In this document: piece by piece, positions 1 through 7,121 of the stretch
Layout: every line of letters begins with the position of its first letter
Numbering within the stretch: the first letter of the stretch is position 1
Origin: an uncultured Acidimicrobiales bacterium
Lineage (GTDB): Bacteria > Actinomycetota > Acidimicrobiia > Acidimicrobiales > SZUA-35
Direction: 5' to 3'
NCBI GenBank assembly: GCA_937997485.1
Contig: CALKTH010000033.1
Coordinates: 1-32,437 of the forward strand
DNA length: 32,437 nucleotides
Made by a program: the position numbers and the translations under genes
Notes under the pieces: model-generated
Seen by the model: only the letters and a program-made list of their open reading frames with translations
What the model was told of the DNA's origin: nothing
Databases searched by the model: none

Positions 1-393
1 GCCGGTGATGGTGCGTGGGCGATGTCGATGACTGAGATCATGACCGCAGTCAGGCATGACATCCCCGTCACCGCAGTGGTGTTCCACAACCGGCAATGGG
101 GTGCAGAGAAGAAGAACCAAGTGGACTTCTACGGCCGCCGCTTCGTTGCCGGTGAGTTGGATGGCGGGGAGAACTACGCCGACATCGCAAAGGCCATGGG
201 GGCTGAAGCCATCCGTGTCGACAAACTCGACAACGTCGGCGCCGCCCTCACGGATGCCATCAGGGCACAAATGGAAGACGGCAAAACCACAGTCATCGAG
301 ATCATGTGCACCCAAGAACTCGGCGACCCCTTCCGCAAAGACGCACTCAACAAACCCGTCCGCCACCTCGACAAATACAAAGACTACGTCTAA
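1..393 (+). CDS. xsc: Sulfoacetaldehyde acetyltransferase, C-terminal part (5' end outside window)
   Basis: The reading frame is open from base 1 to the TAA at 391-393, giving the last 130 residues of a thiamine-diphosphate enzyme. The segments GDGAWAMSMTEIMTAVRHD, FHNRQWGAEKKNQVDFY and the ending KPVRHLDKYKDYV match Xsc closely. GDGAW plus the following residues form the end of the Mg/ThDP-binding motif. Xsc converts sulfoacetaldehyde and phosphate to acetyl phosphate and sulfite in the cytoplasm. The identification is supported by neighbours: pta, a TauABC importer and a taurine-type aminotransferase lie within 10 kb. An internal ATG at base 22 is not a true start, because the conserved motif begins before it. 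xsc is on + whereas the other taurine genes are on -. Confidence 0.93.
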   Translation, partial: AGDGAWAMSMTEIMTAVRHDIPVTAVVFHNRQWGAEKKNQVDFYGRRFVAGELDGGENYADIAKAMGAEAIRVDKLDNVGAALTDAIRAQMEDGKTTVIEIMCTQELGDPFRKDALNKPVRHLDKYKDYV

Positions 394-395
394 CT

Positions 396-434
396 CTGGG
401 CTGAAATTTCGTGCCCAGCCCACCGTTCCGGTGG
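396..434 (+). terminator. Possible hairpin terminator after xsc
   Basis: Two consecutive perfect 6-bp inverted repeats follow the xsc stop: CTGGGC (396-401) with GCCCAG (413-418), and CCACCG (420-425) with CGGTGG (429-434). The second has a 3-nt loop. There is no T-tract, so termination is only plausible. Confidence 0.35.
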
Positions 435-514
435 ACTGACACTGCCGAAAGAGCAACAAGGGCCGCCCACACTGCAAGAACCGACTCGTGTCCACCACTG
501 GGTCAAGAAGAGCA

Positions 515-591
515 GTGACGGTGGGGGTCAGGCACCCACAAGTAAGTGACGGTGGGGGTCAGGCACCCACAAGCAAGTGACGGTGGGGGTC
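515..591 (+). repeat. REP-like repeat array, 2 full copies and 1 partial (copies A-C)
   Basis: A 26-bp unit with the core GGTGGGGGTCAGGCACCC occurs at 515-540 and 546-571. A truncated copy (GTGACGGTGGGGGTC) lies at 577-591. Unit starts are exactly 31 bp apart. Each unit is an imperfect palindrome (GTGGG paired with CCCAC). The same unit recurs at 18836-18861, 18947-18972, 19808-19833 and 19841-19866. The array fills most of the gap between xsc and cobS and ends about 35 bp before the cobS start. Confidence 0.9.
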
Positions 592-625
592 GTGGCAAGA
601 TGAAGCTTCTCGAACTGGATTGCGA

Positions 626-1663
626 ATGACACCCACGCTGATTGCCACAACCGAGGAACTGTTCGGGTTCGAGTCGAACCGCAAAGTCCCGGTCTTTTCC
701 GAGACCGATCTCGCGTCCGCCGACCTCGGCGACATGGCCGATCACGTCCCCGTCATCGATCCGGCCTACCAGTTCGACCCTCAGGTCACCCTCGCCATTC
801 TCGCGGGCTTCATCGATGGCAGACGCGTCCTCGTGCAAGGAGCCCACGGCAGTGGCAAGTCCACCCACATTGAGCAAGTCGCCGCCCGCCTGAACTGGCC
901 AACGCTCCGCATCAACCTCGACGGTCATCTCACTCGAACCGATCTGGTAGGCCGCGATGCGATCGTGCTGCGCGACGGAGCTCAGGTCACCGAGTTCCGG
1001 GAAGGACTGCTCCCCTGGGCCCTCCAACATCCCGTCGCTCTCGTGTTCGACGAGTACGACGCGGCCCGTCCAGACGTGATGTTCGTCATCCAGCGAGTGC
1101 TCGAGAAGGAAGGCAAGTTCACGCTGCTCGATCAGAACCGTGTGATCTCTCCGCACCAATCCTTCCGGCTGTTCGCGACCGCCAACACTGTTGGGCTCGG
1201 CAACATGAACGGTCTCTATCGGGGCACCCAAGTTCTGAACCAAGCGCAAGTCGATCGCTGGAACATTGTGGCTCGCCTCGACTACTTGGACGCCGACGTG
1301 GAACAGCGCATCGTCTTGGGCCAGGTCCCCCAGTTGGCAGCCCGAGCCGATGGCAGCCGACTTGCCGCCTCGATGGTGGCTGTCGCTGGCCTGACCCGCA
1401 CCGGGTTTGCCGCCGGCGACCTGTCGACCGTGATGTCGCCTCGAACCGTGATCTCATGGGCGGAGAACACCGTCACCTTCGGTGACCCCGGCACAGCGTT
1501 TGCGCTCTCGTTTGGCAACAAGTGCGACCAGGCCGAGCAGCCGATCGTGGACGAGTATTTGCAACGCGTCTTCGGAGACTCCGTGCTCGACGGCACGACG
1601 CCCGCACCCCCACCTGCAGGCTCGCTCGACTCGGCAAGCAAGACCGACGCCATCGGGCACTGA
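626..1663 (+). CDS. cobS: CobS-like AAA+ ATPase (cobaltochelatase subunit family)
   Basis: The 345-residue protein resembles CobS of the aerobic B12 pathway along its whole length. Walker A is GAHGSGKST at residues 72-80, followed by HIEQVAARLNWP. The Walker B/DEYDA segment is near residues 138-145, and the later segments FATANTVGLG and STVMSPRTVISWAEN are typical of CobS. In the known family, CobS and CobT form an AAA+/VWA chaperone that drives cobalt insertion by CobN into hydrogenobyrinic acid diamide. ATG 626 is chosen; a TTG six bases earlier is an alternative. The next gene, the partner cobT, begins 4 bp after the stop, so the two are co-transcribed. No CobN or other B12 gene lies in the window, so the client could differ from that of classical CobS. 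Confidence 0.85.
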   Translation: MTPTLIATTEELFGFESNRKVPVFSETDLASADLGDMADHVPVIDPAYQFDPQVTLAILAGFIDGRRVLVQGAHGSGKSTHIEQVAARLNWPTLRINLDGHLTRTDLVGRDAIVLRDGAQVTEFREGLLPWALQHPVALVFDEYDAARPDVMFVIQRVLEKEGKFTLLDQNRVISPHQSFRLFATANTVGLGNMNGLYRGTQVLNQAQVDRWNIVARLDYLDADVEQRIVLGQVPQLAARADGSRLAASMVAVAGLTRTGFAAGDLSTVMSPRTVISWAENTVTFGDPGTAFALSFGNKCDQAEQPIVDEYLQRVFGDSVLDGTTPAPPPAGSLDSASKTDAIGH

Positions 1664-1667
1664 TTCC

Positions 1668-3362
1668 ATGTCAAGACGGGCCGATCGCCTCGGCTCTGCC
1701 GCACTGCGCGCCGTGGGTCAGCAACCAGGGGCGGAGATTCGCGGCACCCGTCTCGAGGTCGACGACCGGGTTCACGGCGTCGCAGTCCCCTACCTCTGGC
1801 TCGATCTCGACGACGTGCCGATGGCCCGGCGACGCGGCGTCATCGATGGCCACGCCGTTCGTCTCCGTTACAGCGATCGCCCGCTCCACCTCGAACTCAG
1901 TCCCGACGATTCGCTCGAGCGCTTGATCTTCGAGATCGCTGAGCAGTTCCGCTGTGAAGCGATCATCCCGGAGGAGCTCCGAGGGGTCCGCTCGAACATC
2001 AGCGTGGCCTTCGATGCGTGGGACCTCGGCGCTCGGGGCTCCGGCATCTCCGACACGGGCGTCGGCCTGCTCGTCTACACCGTCACCCATATGCTCCGTG
2101 CCCGGCTGCTCAAGAAGCCAGCCGATGAGGCGGTCGACGACATCATCGAAACGCCCCGAGGCAACCTCGCTCGCCTGGTCGGACATGCGCTCGCGGAACT
2201 CCCCGCACTCGTCGATGACCAGGCCGCTTACGCCGTGCCAGCGTTGGAGATCGCCCGCCTCGTCGGTGAGATGGCGAACGACGCAGGTGAAGACGGGGAC
2301 GCGTCCGAGAGCGACCGCGAGCGGCACCGTCTGCTGATCCCCGTTGATTGGGATGCGGTCAACGAGGAGAAGGCGGAAGCCGAGGGGGCTGATGCCCTTC
2401 CCGCACCGGATGCCGACTACCGAGTGTTCACGACGCAGTTCGATATCGAGCTCCGGGGAGATCAGCTCTATCGCGACTTCGCGCTCCGGACGCTTCGGGC
2501 CGACCTCGACGAACACGCCAAGGCGCAAACGGTGAGCGTGACCCGCCTCGCTCAACGCATGGGTCGCTTGTTCGAGGCCACTCGTTTCGACGGGTGGACC
2601 ATCGCAGAGGAGGACGGCGACCTCGACCCCACCCGGCTCGCTCGCGTCATCATCGATCCAGCCGACGAACAGATCCACCGTCTGCCACGGCCCCAGCCGA
2701 CGACCAACGCACTCGTCACCTTCCTCCTCGACACGACCGGTTCCATGAAGGTCCAGCGCTACGAAACCATGGCGGTTCTGGTCGACACACTGGTTCGAGC
2801 GCTCGATATGGCCGGCGTTGCTACTGAGGTGTTGGGCTTCACCACCAGCACCTGGGCCGGCGGCGAGAGTGCAAAGGCCTGGAAAGCAGCGGGCGAGCCA
2901 GCGAACCCGGGCCGGCTCTGCGACCTCCAACACATCGTTTACAAGTCTGCCGATCAGTCGTGGCGCCACGCGCGCTTCTCACTCGCGGCGATGCTGCGCG
3001 TCGACCACTACCGAGAGGGCGTGGACGGAGAGGCCCTCGAGTGGGCGCACCGCCGAAGCCTCTCGTGGAACCCCGTGGGCGATGGAGCGGACGACACCGG
3101 CGCCGGCCCCCGCCGTGCCATCGTGGCAATCTCAGACGGCGCACCGATGGAGACCTCAACCAGCGCCACGAATCGTGACGGGCTCTTGCACGAGCACCTG
3201 CGTCATACCGCCGACTCGATCATGCGATCGAGCCCCGTGGAACTCGGAGCGATCGGTGTCGATCTCGATGTGTCTCCGTTCTATGTGAATGCCGTGGATG
3301 TGGACCTGACCGGCACGCTCACGATCTCCTCATACGACGCGCTCGCGCGCCTCTTCGGCTAA
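1668..3362 (+). CDS. cobT: CobT-like VWA-domain protein (cobaltochelatase subunit family)
   Basis: The 564-residue protein has a CobT-like N-terminal domain, a short acidic linker near residues 200-225 (GEDGDASESDRER), a helical middle part and a C-terminal von Willebrand A domain. The MIDAS motif is DTTGSM at residues 355-360, in place of the more usual DxSGSM, and ISDGAP lies near residue 489. ATG 1668, four bases after the cobS stop, is preferred; the frame stays open upstream inside cobS but that extension is shadow coding. Family knowledge says CobT bridges the CobS hexamer and CobN. The linker looks shorter than in alphaproteobacterial CobT. It probably works with the upstream AAA+ protein, and the chelatase role is inferred from family only. 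Confidence 0.82.
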   Translation: MSRRADRLGSAALRAVGQQPGAEIRGTRLEVDDRVHGVAVPYLWLDLDDVPMARRRGVIDGHAVRLRYSDRPLHLELSPDDSLERLIFEIAEQFRCEAIIPEELRGVRSNISVAFDAWDLGARGSGISDTGVGLLVYTVTHMLRARLLKKPADEAVDDIIETPRGNLARLVGHALAELPALVDDQAAYAVPALEIARLVGEMANDAGEDGDASESDRERHRLLIPVDWDAVNEEKAEAEGADALPAPDADYRVFTTQFDIELRGDQLYRDFALRTLRADLDEHAKAQTVSVTRLAQRMGRLFEATRFDGWTIAEEDGDLDPTRLARVIIDPADEQIHRLPRPQPTTNALVTFLLDTTGSMKVQRYETMAVLVDTLVRALDMAGVATEVLGFTTSTWAGGESAKAWKAAGEPANPGRLCDLQHIVYKSADQSWRHARFSLAAMLRVDHYREGVDGEALEWAHRRSLSWNPVGDGADDTGAGPRRAIVAISDGAPMETSTSATNRDGLLHEHLRHTADSIMRSSPVELGAIGVDLDVSPFYVNAVDVDLTGTLTISSYDALARLFG

Positions 3363-3442
3363 CGCTCAGGAACCAGACCACTCGGGAGACGGAGGCCGAA
3401 GTGACGCTTCCGCAGCGTCAGCATCGGGACTAGGTTGCTCGG

Positions 3443-4039
3443 ATGGATCGAGCTGCTCCCAAAATGTTCGCCGCCGCTTCCTTTCGCGGAGAGCACGAGC
3501 AGACGCGACGGATAGGCATCCGCAGCACCCTCGTCCTGTTCGCTTCAATCGCCGCTCTCCTGGGCTTCACGACCGCTGGCGCCGCTCACGCACAGACCAC
3601 GGATGACCCAGCGTTGTTCGAGCAGGGTGAGGCGATTTACAACGGCGGCTGTGCAGGCTGCCACGGCATCACTGGCATGGGGTCTGGGGCTGGACGCGAT
3701 CTCACCGGCATCGCCGAAGAGCAGCCCGATCGCAGCGTTCACATCGCCAGCGTCACCAACGGCAAGGGTGGCATGCCGGCTTACGGTGGCTCGCTTGAGC
3801 CAGAGGAAATCGACGCCGCCGTGGCCTACGTCAGGCTGGCCTTCATCCAGGATGAGGAAGCCAGCGAGGAGCCGATGACCGAGCTTCCGAACACCGGGTT
3901 TGCGTCGTGGCTCGTCGGCTCCGCCGCTGCGCTGATCGCCGCTGGTGGCGGCATGGTTGGGCTTTCACTCGCCGTCGAGCGCAACAAGCGACTGCGGCCC
4001 GTTCGGGTTCGAAACGATCGCCGACGCTCTCGCCGGTAG
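3443..4039 (+). CDS. Secreted monohaem cytochrome c with LPXTG cell-wall sorting signal
   Basis: This is a 198-residue protein. A signal peptide spans roughly residues 22-50, with an arginine pair, a hydrophobic core and cleavage near AAHA. A class I cytochrome c domain follows, with haem motif CAGCH at 70-74 and a likely axial Met111 in GGMPAY. After an acidic stretch the C-terminus has LPNTG at 148-152, a hydrophobic segment (about 153-178) and a strongly basic tail. That is the standard layout of a sortase substrate. It is therefore predicted to be exported and attached to the cell wall as a periplasmic-like electron carrier. ATG 3464 is an alternative start that keeps the signal peptide. 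It lies 80 bp after cobT and converges on pta. Its redox partner is unknown. Confidence 0.85.
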   Translation: MDRAAPKMFAAASFRGEHEQTRRIGIRSTLVLFASIAALLGFTTAGAAHAQTTDDPALFEQGEAIYNGGCAGCHGITGMGSGAGRDLTGIAEEQPDRSVHIASVTNGKGGMPAYGGSLEPEEIDAAVAYVRLAFIQDEEASEEPMTELPNTGFASWLVGSAAALIAAGGGMVGLSLAVERNKRLRPVRVRNDRRRSRR

Positions 4040-4058
4040 GTCCTCACTCGAGGCAGAC

Positions 4059-4074
4059 CCGCTGGCGTCAGCGG
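4059..4074. terminator. Short hairpin between convergent cytochrome c and pta genes
   Basis: A perfect 6-bp stem, CCGCTG with CAGCGG, has a GCGT loop in the 52-bp convergent gap. It could serve as a bidirectional terminator, but it is short and has no T-tract. Confidence 0.3.
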
Positions 4075-4091
4075 CGTCCGGCCTCCTTCGC

Positions 4092-4976
4092 TCAACCTTG
4101 GCTTTGCAGCGCGGCGATCACGCTCACGTTCACAATGTCTTCGGCCGAGCAACCGCGTGACAGATCATGCAGTACCCCACCGAGTCCCTGAAGAAGCGGA
4201 CCGAAGGCCTGAGCGCCGCCAAGACGCTCAGTGATCTTGTAGGCGATGTTTCCGCTGTCGAGATCCGGGAAGATGAAGACGTTCGCCTGGCCGGCCACCG
4301 TTGAGCCTGGCGCCTTCGACGCACCGATGGCGGGCACCCAGGCAGCATCGAATTGAAGCTCCCCGTCGATGGCAAGAGCCGGCGCCAACTCCTGGGCGAG
4401 CGTGGTCGCAGCCCGCACCTTGTCGACCCGCTCATGCTCGGCGCTGCCCTTGGTCGAGAACGACAGCATGGCAACACGAGGATCGGTTGCCGCGAGCTGT
4501 TCAAACGATGCTGCGCTGGCGACGGCAATCGATGCAAGCTGTTCAGCGTTGGGATCGGGAAGCACGCCACAGTCACCGTAAACGATGGGTGTGCCGTCAG
4601 GTAGCACGAAGAAGAAGCAGCTGCTCACCGCTGCCGCGTCCGGGGCGACGCCAAGAATGCGAAGGCCGGCGCGGATCACATCGGCGGTGGCCCGGCTGGC
4701 TCCGGCCACGCACGCGTCGGCATCGCCAGCCGCGACCATGAGGACGGCGACCGCCAGCGGATCTTCGAGGTCCACCGGCTTCTTCAGACTGTCTGCGACC
4801 GAGCGGACCGCATCGGTCAGGTACGCGGACGGGTCCTCGATCACTGTGGCCCGAGCGAGGCCTCGCTCGTTCAGCTCTACAGCTGCCTCGACGGCCCGAG
4901 CATCCCCCGCATCGGCGAGTACCACCCGCCTCGGCGCCCCCGCCGCCCGCGCATACCACCCATCCAAAATCTTCAC
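4092..4976 (-). CDS. pta: Phosphate acetyltransferase
   Basis: The 294-residue protein aligns with stand-alone Pta/PTB-family enzymes. Recognisable segments are [65 protein letters not shown] and the ending GPLLQGLGG...[11 protein letters not shown]. It would transfer the acetyl group of acetyl phosphate, the Xsc product, to CoA. Presence beside xsc is a common arrangement in taurine and sulfonate degraders, which supports the role. The start is a GTG at 4976, with AAGGAG seven bases upstream on the minus strand; an ATG in the spacer is out of frame. It lies downstream of tauC on the same strand but is separated by 242 bp of repeat-rich DNA, so it may have its own promoter. Confidence 0.93.
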   Translation of the reverse strand: MKILDGWYARAAGAPRRVVLADAGDARAVEAAVELNERGLARATVIEDPSAYLTDAVRSVADSLKKPVDLEDPLAVAVLMVAAGDADACVAGASRATADVIRAGLRILGVAPDAAAVSSCFFFVLPDGTPIVYGDCGVLPDPNAEQLASIAVASAASFEQLAATDPRVAMLSFSTKGSAEHERVDKVRAATTLAQELAPALAIDGELQFDAAWVPAIGASKAPGSTVAGQANVFIFPDLDSGNIAYKITERLGGAQAFGPLLQGLGGVLHDLSRGCSAEDIVNVSVIAALQSQG

Positions 4977-4997
4977 CGAACATCTCCTTAACCAAGG

Positions 4998-5213
4998 CGG
5001 GAGTTGTGAGCGCTAGCGAACAACTCCAGGAACCCCAAAGGCCGCCCAGCGGCCGACGGGTTCCAGCGAACAACTCCGTTAGTGACGAGGCCCCCAGGGG
5101 CCGAGAAACGGCGAGAGCCCCCGCCGACCAGCGAGTGCCCTTCGCTCGGGAGTTTTGAGCCCCAGCGAACAACTCCAGGAACCCCAAAGGCCGCCCAGCG
5201 GCCGACAGGTTCC
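4998..5213. repeat. Duplicated 67-bp hairpin repeat between tauC and pta
   Basis: Two 67-bp copies at 4998-5064 and 5147-5213 differ at only four positions. A 13-bp partial copy (AGCGAACAACTCC) sits at 5065-5077. Each copy contains two nested dyads: GGAACC/GGTTCC enclosing GGCCG/CGGCC, and in copy 1 also GGAGTTGT (5000-5007) with ACAACTCC (5020-5027). Copy 2 ends five bases from the tauC stop. The unit differs from the 26-bp REP-like repeat elsewhere in the window. Confidence 0.88.
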
Positions 5214-5218
5214 CGGCG

Positions 5219-6187
5219 TCAGCCCTTGCCGCGCCAGGGGATGAGACGGGCTTCGAGGAAGCGCATGAACACGTCCATGAGCACGCCAATGACGGCGATC
5301 ACGATGATCCCCACAAGCATGACATCGAGACGGAAGAAGTTGCGCGCTCGGAAAATCATGGATCCGAGTCCGGCTTCTGCACCAACGAGCTCGGCGGCCA
5401 CGAGCGTGCCCCAGCTGACGCCGAGGGCTACTCGGATGCCCGTGAACAACTCGGGGAGCGCGTTCGGCAGAATCACACGGCGCAAGACCTGGGGTTTGGA
5501 GGCCCCGAGCGAATAGGCGGCACGAATCTTGGAGAGCTTCACTGTGCCGACGCCGGCTCGGGCCGAGATGATCATGATCCAGACCGAGGCGAAAATGAGC
5601 AGGCGCACCGCACTCGGATCGCCGATGCCGAACCAGAGAATAAAGAGCGGCAAGATGCCGAGGGGCGGGATAGGGCGGAAGAGCTCAACTGGCGTGTCGA
5701 AGAGACCGCGCAGCCGACTGGACAAGCCCATGGCCATTCCGACGGGGACGCCGAAGAGAATGCCGAAGAACATGCCGCGGATCACTCGCCAAAGGCTGAT
5801 CCATGAATGCTCCCAGAGCGTGTGGTCAGCGAAACCGTCGGTCCGGAGGACGTTGAAGCCACGCCAGGTGTCGATCGGCGAGGCCATCGTTCGTGGGCCG
5901 AGGAACTGCGAGTACATCGAGTCGTCGCAATCTGGCGCCGCGCCGCACTCGATGAGCATCTGACGGGTGGTGATGTTGTCGCCCTCCGCTGCGGCCTTGG
6001 CTTCGTACGCCTGCTGGAAGTCGGACGGGAAACCCCACGGTTTGGTACCTGCCCACCAGAGCACGATGATCCCGATCAGTGACACCAAGCTCCAGAACGG
6101 CAGGCTCCGGACTGCGGCGGCGTCGCCGAACGTCACCGTCTTGCGGGCGTCCGGGCCGCCGCCAAATCGACTGAACAGTGCGGTCAT
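5219..6187 (-). CDS. tauC: Taurine-type ABC transporter permease
   Basis: The 322-residue binding-protein-dependent permease has its first membrane segment near residues 29-48. A block of further segments starts after residue 125. The EAA-type cytoplasmic loop (YSLGASKPQVLRRVILPNALPELFTGIRVALG) is characteristic of the TauC/SsuC/NitT family. The loop between the first segment and the rest is unusually long, about 75 residues, and carries two cysteines (C81, C87). E. coli TauC is about 275 residues and lacks such a loop. ATG 6187 has GGGAG six bases upstream and lies two bases after the tauB stop, so the two are translated as a unit. Substrate assignment to taurine comes from the neighbouring xsc, pta and aminotransferase genes. 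Confidence 0.88.
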   Translation of the reverse strand: MTALFSRFGGGPDARKTVTFGDAAAVRSLPFWSLVSLIGIIVLWWAGTKPWGFPSDFQQAYEAKAAAEGDNITTRQMLIECGAAPDCDDSMYSQFLGPRTMASPIDTWRGFNVLRTDGFADHTLWEHSWISLWRVIRGMFFGILFGVPVGMAMGLSSRLRGLFDTPVELFRPIPPLGILPLFILWFGIGDPSAVRLLIFASVWIMIISARAGVGTVKLSKIRAAYSLGASKPQVLRRVILPNALPELFTGIRVALGVSWGTLVAAELVGAEAGLGSMIFRARNFFRLDVMLVGIIVIAVIGVLMDVFMRFLEARLIPWRGKG

Positions 6188-6189
6188 GA

Positions 6190-6987
6190 TCAGCTCCCGT
6201 GTCCCATGATTTGTTCTTCCATTTCCCAGATCAGGGAAAGGATCTCTTCTCGGCGTTCGATGAAGTCGGGCGAGGCTTTGAGTTCCCGGGGTTCGACCTT
6301 GAGGCCGATCTCGGCGAAGGGCAGGTTGTAGTCCCGCTCGATGCGACCGGGGCGAGGTGCCATCACGAACAGTCGATCCCCGAGGTAGAGCGCCTCTTCC
6401 ACGCTGTGGGTCACGAGGATCACGGTCTTGCCCGTCTCTTGCCAGAGCTTGAGGATGAGACCCTGCATCTTCTCTCGAGTGAGCGCATCAAGCGCACCGA
6501 GCGGCTCGTCCATCAGGATCACATCTGGATCGTTGGCGAGGCAGCGGGCGAGGGCCACGCGCTGTTGCATGCCGCCGGAGAGTTCGTAGATCTGCTTGTC
6601 GCCGAATCCGGCCAGGCCCACGGTGTGGAGCAGTTCTTCCACCATCGGCTTGGTTTCGCTCTTTGACGCGCCGTTCATCTTGGGGCCGAAGGCGATGTTC
6701 TGTTCCACGCTGAGCCACTCGAAGAGGGCGCCCTGCTGGAAGACCATTCCTCGGTCGGGTCCGGGCTTGGTGATCTGCTGCCCGCCGAGTTCCACTGTGC
6801 CCGAGGTCGGGGCGAGGAAGCCGGCGAGGATGTTGAGCAGCGTGGTTTTGCCACAGCCGCTGGGGCCGAGGAGCGTCAGGAGACGTCCAGCCTCGAGTTC
6901 GAACGACACATCATTCAGCGCAATGACGTCGTCGCTCTTGGGGACGTTGTAGACCATCCCCACACTGCTGACTTTGAGTTCTTTCAC
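6190..6987 (-). CDS. tauB: Taurine-type ABC transporter ATP-binding protein
   Basis: The 265-residue ATPase has Walker A GPSGCGKTT at 41-49, Q-loop near residue 84 (VFQQGALFEWLSV), signature LSGGMQQRVALAR at 136-148, Walker B VILMDEP at 156-162 and the switch histidine in ILVTHSVEEAL. It belongs to the nitrate/sulfonate/taurine importer class and would energise the TauC permease on the cytoplasmic face. The start is a GTG at 6987 with GAGGGG a few bases upstream. It is preceded by the tauA gene and a strong hairpin, and it is followed two bases later by tauC. Confidence 0.92.
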   Translation of the reverse strand: MKELKVSSVGMVYNVPKSDDVIALNDVSFELEAGRLLTLLGPSGCGKTTLLNILAGFLAPTSGTVELGGQQITKPGPDRGMVFQQGALFEWLSVEQNIAFGPKMNGASKSETKPMVEELLHTVGLAGFGDKQIYELSGGMQQRVALARCLANDPDVILMDEPLGALDALTREKMQGLILKLWQETGKTVILVTHSVEEALYLGDRLFVMAPRPGRIERDYNLPFAEIGLKVEPRELKASPDFIERREEILSLIWEMEEQIMGHGS

Positions 6988-7042
6988 GGGTTCCCCTCGT
7001 TGCTCTCAATGGCGGGTGGGCGAGAGCTGGCGGCAAAACGAC

Positions 7043-7072
7043 GCTGCCGGGACCCGGTGGGGTCCCGGCAGC
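7043..7072 (-). terminator. Intergenic hairpin between tauA and tauB (partial terminator or mRNA stabiliser)
   Basis: A perfect 13-bp stem pairs GCTGCCGGGACCC (7043-7055) with 7060-7072 around a 4-nt loop. On the minus strand it is followed shortly by TCGTTTTG, a weak T-run. It lies 49 bp after the tauA stop and about 55 bp before the tauB start. Such hairpins often let a binding-protein mRNA accumulate above the downstream transporter mRNA; that effect is inferred here. Confidence 0.75.
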
Positions 7073-7121
7073 ATCACATCACAATTATTCGCCGGATGCC
7101 GACGAACGTTGTCGGAACGGC

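Noticed and set aside
515..591. A possible CRISPR array from evenly spaced repeats
   Set aside because: Gaps between 26-bp units are only 5 bp and nearly identical, no cas gene is near, and the unit recurs elsewhere in pairs; this fits REP-like repeats.
1482..1667. An upstream extension of the CobT frame into cobS
   Set aside because: The extension overlaps conserved cobS coding sequence in another frame; CobT homology begins at ATG 1668.
4597..5289. A 230-codon minus frame spanning the tauC-pta gap
   Set aside because: It runs through the hairpin repeats and then out of frame within pta; no domain is recognisable.
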